Shown: piece after piece, positions 61,317 to 64,000 of the stretch
How positions within the stretch are numbered: the first letter of the stretch is position 1
Layout: each line of letters starts with the position of its first letter
Assembly: GCA_947501265.1 (NCBI GenBank)
Contig: CANMVY010000008.1
Location: 30,952 to 94,951, forward strand
Reading direction: 5' to 3'
Length of the DNA: 64,000 nt
DNA from: Bacteroidota bacterium
GTDB taxonomy: Bacteria; Bacteroidota; Bacteroidia; UBA7662; CANHCV01
Made by a program: the position numbers and the translations under genes
The notes under the pieces: model-generated
Seen by the model: the letters and a program-made list of their open reading frames with translations, nothing else
Database searches by the model: none
Told to the model about the DNA's origin: nothing

Positions 61317-63230
61317 ATGATTGAGGCCTTCCTTTTGCGATATTCCAACAAGTTTGTATCCAGGTGGATCGTATTGCTGATTGATCTTTTTCTGATTTCC
61401 TTTTCCTTCCTTTTTGCCAACCTGATCTTCAATACCGGCGATGTGGTTTGGTTTTCCTGGGCGGTTTTCTTCGTTCAATTGCCTATTTTATTGTTCATCT
61501 ACCTTGCTTCTTTCTATTATTTCCAATCCTTTTCCAGTGTTATTCGGCATACCAATGTTCAAGATGCCATTAAAATATTTAATGCCATTTTGGTCGCGAC
61601 GTGCACCTTGCTTCTCCTCACGGTTTTGGTTCAAAAAATGGATCAAACCAATTCCATTTTCAATTTCCGATTAAGGGTTTTAACCATCCATTTTTTCTTT
61701 TCCTTGTTTTTGTTGGTTTTCAGTCGATTGCTCATCAAAGCCGGATTCAGTTACATTTCCAACATCAAAAACAAAGTAAAGGCCTCAAAAGTGGTTATTT
61801 TCGGTGCCGGACAATCGGGACTTCAAACCCTAGGGTCATTAAAGCAGAATAAAAGCCTTGGCTACAAAGTCGTCGGATTTTTCGACGATAACTTAAACAA
61901 GGTGAACAAAACTTTGGAAGGAATTATGGTGTATAATTCCGTTGATTTGTCGCCCGATCTTCTTCAAAAATTGGAAGCAGAAGTGGCGATTATTGCCGTT
62001 CAAAAAATTTCCAATACCAAGAAAAGTGCACTAATTGACAAATTTCTCTCTGCAAATTTGGAAGTGAAAGTGGTTCCTCCCGCCGAAAAATGGTTGGATG
62101 GCAACATCGATTTAAATCAAATTAAAAATGTTCGAATCGAGGATTTACTTGAACGAGATCCAATTTCCTTGGATTCGGAACATGTGAAAAGAGAACTTCT
62201 TGGAAAAACCATTTTCATTACCGGTGCAGCCGGTTCCATAGGAAGTGAAATTTGCCGTCAAGTCATCCAATATCAACCGCGTTTTATCATTGCCTTTGAC
62301 CAAGCAGAGTCGGCCTTGTACGATTTGGAATTTGAGCTGAATCGAAAAGGGTATCAAGGAAAGTTTAAAGCCATCATTGGAGATGTAAACAAAACTTCTC
62401 GTGTTCGATACTTGTTTGATAAGTACCGACCTGAAGTAGTTTTTCATGCTGCTGCGTACAAACACGTACCCTTGATGGAAGGAAATCCCTTCGAAGCCAT
62501 TTGGGTGAACGTGATGGGCACCAAACAAATTGCCGATTTTGCCGTGGAGTTCAAGTGCGAGAAATTCGTGATGGTCTCAACCGATAAAGCCGTTAACCCT
62601 ACCAACGTGATGGGTGCGACCAAACGCTTGGCCGAAATGTACACCCAAGGGCTCAATGCCCAACAACCGCATTGCCGATTTGTAACCACCCGATTTGGAA
62701 ATGTGTTGGGCTCGAACGGTTCCGTTATTCCGGTATTTAAAAAACAAATTGAAAACGGGGGTCCTATTACCGTTACCCATGAAGAAATTACCCGCTATTT
62801 CATGACCATCCCCGAGGCCTGCGAACTCGTTTTGGAAGCGGGTGCCATGGGCCGAGGTGGCGAAATCTACGTATTCGACATGGGAGAAAGCGTAAAAATT
62901 ATTGATCTCGCTCGAAAAATGATCAAGCTCTCTGGCCTGCGATTGGGTGTTGATATTGAAATTCAGGTTACCGGATTACGTCCGGGAGAAAAGCTGTACG
63001 AAGAGCTCCTTTCCAACGAAGAAAATACCATTAAAACCCATCACCCAAAAATCATGGTTGCCAAAGTGCAAGACGTGCATTTCGATGGCATTCAGGGAGG
63101 CATCAATTACATCACCGAAATTCATAAGGAAGCAACCGATTTGGAGTTGGTGAAGGTGTTGAAAACATTGGTTCCCGAATTTATTTCCAACAATTCGATC
63201 TACGAAAAACTCGATTCACAAGGATCATGA
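61317..63230 (+). CDS. PglF/WbpM/CapD-like UDP-sugar 4,6-dehydratase
   Basis: Membrane-anchored NAD(P)-dependent dehydratase of 637 residues. Four N-terminal membrane helices (about 15-150), a first Rossmann domain (VIFGAGQSGLQTLG near 162), then the catalytic SDR domain (FITGAAGSIGSEI near 297) with STDKAVNPTNVMGATKR near 420-437, the FlaA1/PglF active-site pattern, and GLRPGEKLYEELL near 550. Expected reaction: UDP-GlcNAc to UDP-4-keto-6-deoxy-GlcNAc, first step of bacillosamine or QuiNAc-type sugars. It overlaps manC by ATGA. Confidence 0.93.
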   Translation: MIEAFLLRYSNKFVSRWIVLLIDLFLISFSFLFANLIFNTGDVVWFSWAVFFVQLPILLFIYLASFYYFQSFSSVIRHTNVQDAIKIFNAILVATCTLLLLTVLVQKMDQTNSIFNFRLRVLTIHFFFSLFLLVFSRLLIKAGFSYISNIKNKVKASKVVIFGAGQSGLQTLGSLKQNKSLGYKVVGFFDDNLNKVNKTLEGIMVYNSVDLSPDLLQKLEAEVAIIAVQKISNTKKSALIDKFLSANLEVKVVPPAEKWLDGNIDLNQIKNVRIEDLLERDPISLDSEHVKRELLGKTIFITGAAGSIGSEICRQVIQYQPRFIIAFDQAESALYDLEFELNRKGYQGKFKAIIGDVNKTSRVRYLFDKYRPEVVFHAAAYKHVPLMEGNPFEAIWVNVMGTKQIADFAVEFKCEKFVMVSTDKAVNPTNVMGATKRLAEMYTQGLNAQQPHCRFVTTRFGNVLGSNGSVIPVFKKQIENGGPITVTHEEITRYFMTIPEACELVLEAGAMGRGGEIYVFDMGESVKIIDLARKMIKLSGLRLGVDIEIQVTGLRPGEKLYEELLSNEENTIKTHHPKIMVAKVQDVHFDGIQGGINYITEIHKEATDLELVKVLKTLVPEFISNNSIYEKLDSQGS

Positions 63231-64000
63231 AAGTACTTATTCTGTCGGGCGGAGGTGGAGAGCGGTTTTGGCCACTTTCCCGACAAACGAAACCCAAACA
63301 ATTTCTTCCCATTTTCGGCGGGAAAACTCTTTTTGAAGATGCATTGGAGCGGGCTGAAGCCCTGGGCGCCGAGGTGGTTGTGGCCACCAATGCAAAACAC
63401 ACCCATTGGATCCAACAATTTGCGCCCAACGCCTTTCAAATTCACGAACCCGTAGGGCGCAATACCGCACCTGCCGTTGCTTTAGCGTGTTTCCAATTTC
63501 CAACGGAAACGTTCCTGGTACTCCCTTCCGATCACCTCATCCGATACCGAGATGGATTCATGAATGCTTCCAACCGAGCCATTGAGCTCGCAGAACAAGG
63601 CTTCCTCGTTACCTTCGGCCTTACTCCTGATTATCCCGAAACTGGGTACGGCTACATCGAAGCCGAAGGGGAAAGCGTACATTCTTTTAAAGAAAAACCA
63701 ACGCTCGAAACCGCTCAAGAATACATTTCCACCGGGCGTTATTATTGGAATGCAGGAATGTTTGCCTTTTCCGCCCAAACCTTTTTGGAGGAATGCCAGA
63801 AACATGCCCCAGATTTGTACGAAAAAACAAAGATGGCCTGGAAAAATGCTCAAAAAAGCGAGCAAGTGCTGGCACCACAAGAAAACGACATGAAGGAAAT
63901 CCCTTCCATTTCCATCGATTATGCCGTAATTGAGAAAACAGATCAACTTCGAATGGTTCCCGCATCCATGGGATGGAGCGATCTCGGTAGTTTCGATGCT
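63227..64000 (+). CDS. manC: Mannose-1-phosphate guanylyltransferase (partial, runs off the window)
   Basis: 258 codons are visible with no stop before the window edge. The start MKVLILSGGGGERFWPLSRQ is the nucleotidyltransferase signature of GDP-mannose pyrophosphorylases (GGxGxRFWPLSR, followed by KPKQFL). EPVGRNTAPAVALA, VLPSDHLI, FGLTPDYPETGYGYIEAE, and YYWNAGMFAF also match. It makes GDP-mannose for surface glycans. The start overlaps the dehydratase stop (ATGA). Whether a C-terminal isomerase domain follows cannot be seen. Confidence 0.9.
   Translation, partial: MKVLILSGGGGERFWPLSRQTKPKQFLPIFGGKTLFEDALERAEALGAEVVVATNAKHTHWIQQFAPNAFQIHEPVGRNTAPAVALACFQFPTETFLVLPSDHLIRYRDGFMNASNRAIELAEQGFLVTFGLTPDYPETGYGYIEAEGESVHSFKEKPTLETAQEYISTGRYYWNAGMFAFSAQTFLEECQKHAPDLYEKTKMAWKNAQKSEQVLAPQENDMKEIPSISIDYAVIEKTDQLRMVPASMGWSDLGSFDA

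Overview
The window is chromosomal DNA of a Bacteroidota bacterium. Four very large secreted proteins end in type IX secretion (T9SS) type A sorting domains. Two TonB-dependent receptors carry an N-terminal carboxypeptidase-regulatory-like domain. Several genes are preceded by TAnnTTTG -7 boxes, in one or two cases with TTTG about 19-20 nt upstream, and Shine-Dalgarno sequences are rarely visible. It also has the long amidophosphoribosyltransferase variant and a short SSB. I cannot place it below phylum with confidence; Flavobacteriales or Chitinophagales-like lineages would fit. No rRNA, tRNA, CRISPR array, transposase or phage gene was recognised.

Layout. (1) 82-4797, minus strand: thiL, an aldehyde dehydrogenase, a polyprenyl diphosphate synthase and atpB. 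(2) 4798-5672: repeat island 1. (3) 5673-13938, minus strand: two neighbouring T9SS cargo genes sharing a duplicated C-terminal half, one a CxxCH 'anchor V' protein and one a subtilisin-like protease with fifteen 51-residue repeats. (4) 14106-17066: TonB receptor, then repeat island 2. (5) 17952-22573: a DUF3050 gene, then a purF-like/menA/menC operon on the minus strand. (6) 22771-23160: a small secreted 16-residue-repeat protein, then repeat island 3. (7) 24203-38688: a second TonB receptor and an 11.8-kb gene for a five-module beta-helix surface protein. (8) 38754-39891: divergent ssb and nth, then repeat island 4. (9) 41006-49123, minus strand: a tight cell-envelope operon (carotenoid-type desaturase, thioredoxin-fold DUF255 protein, YfhO membrane protein, CDGSH Fe-S protein, two glycosyltransferases). 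(10) mscL, a glutaminyl cyclotransferase lipoprotein and a third giant T9SS cargo gene. (11) 56644-64000, plus strand: a polysaccharide or glycan operon with a complete PglF/E/D/C-like set (diacetylbacillosamine-type sugar), a second aminotransferase/acetyltransferase/sugar-transferase set, and the start of manC.

The most unusual signal is non-coding. Four intergenic islands each hold one copy of a ~185-215 bp element (here 'element B') and at least one ~75-95 bp element ('element A'), plus short CCTTCGA...CTCAGGGACC repeats. Element B carries AAACG words exactly 10 bp apart that form two near-palindromic 18-bp dyads, short inverted repeats outside them, and a conserved TAAATTTG box followed by a hairpin. 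The same phased AAACG array, as a perfect palindrome, lies just upstream of a TATTTTTG box in the ssb/nth divergent promoter. This looks like a dispersed operator/promoter module. Its function is unknown and the regulatory reading is inference.
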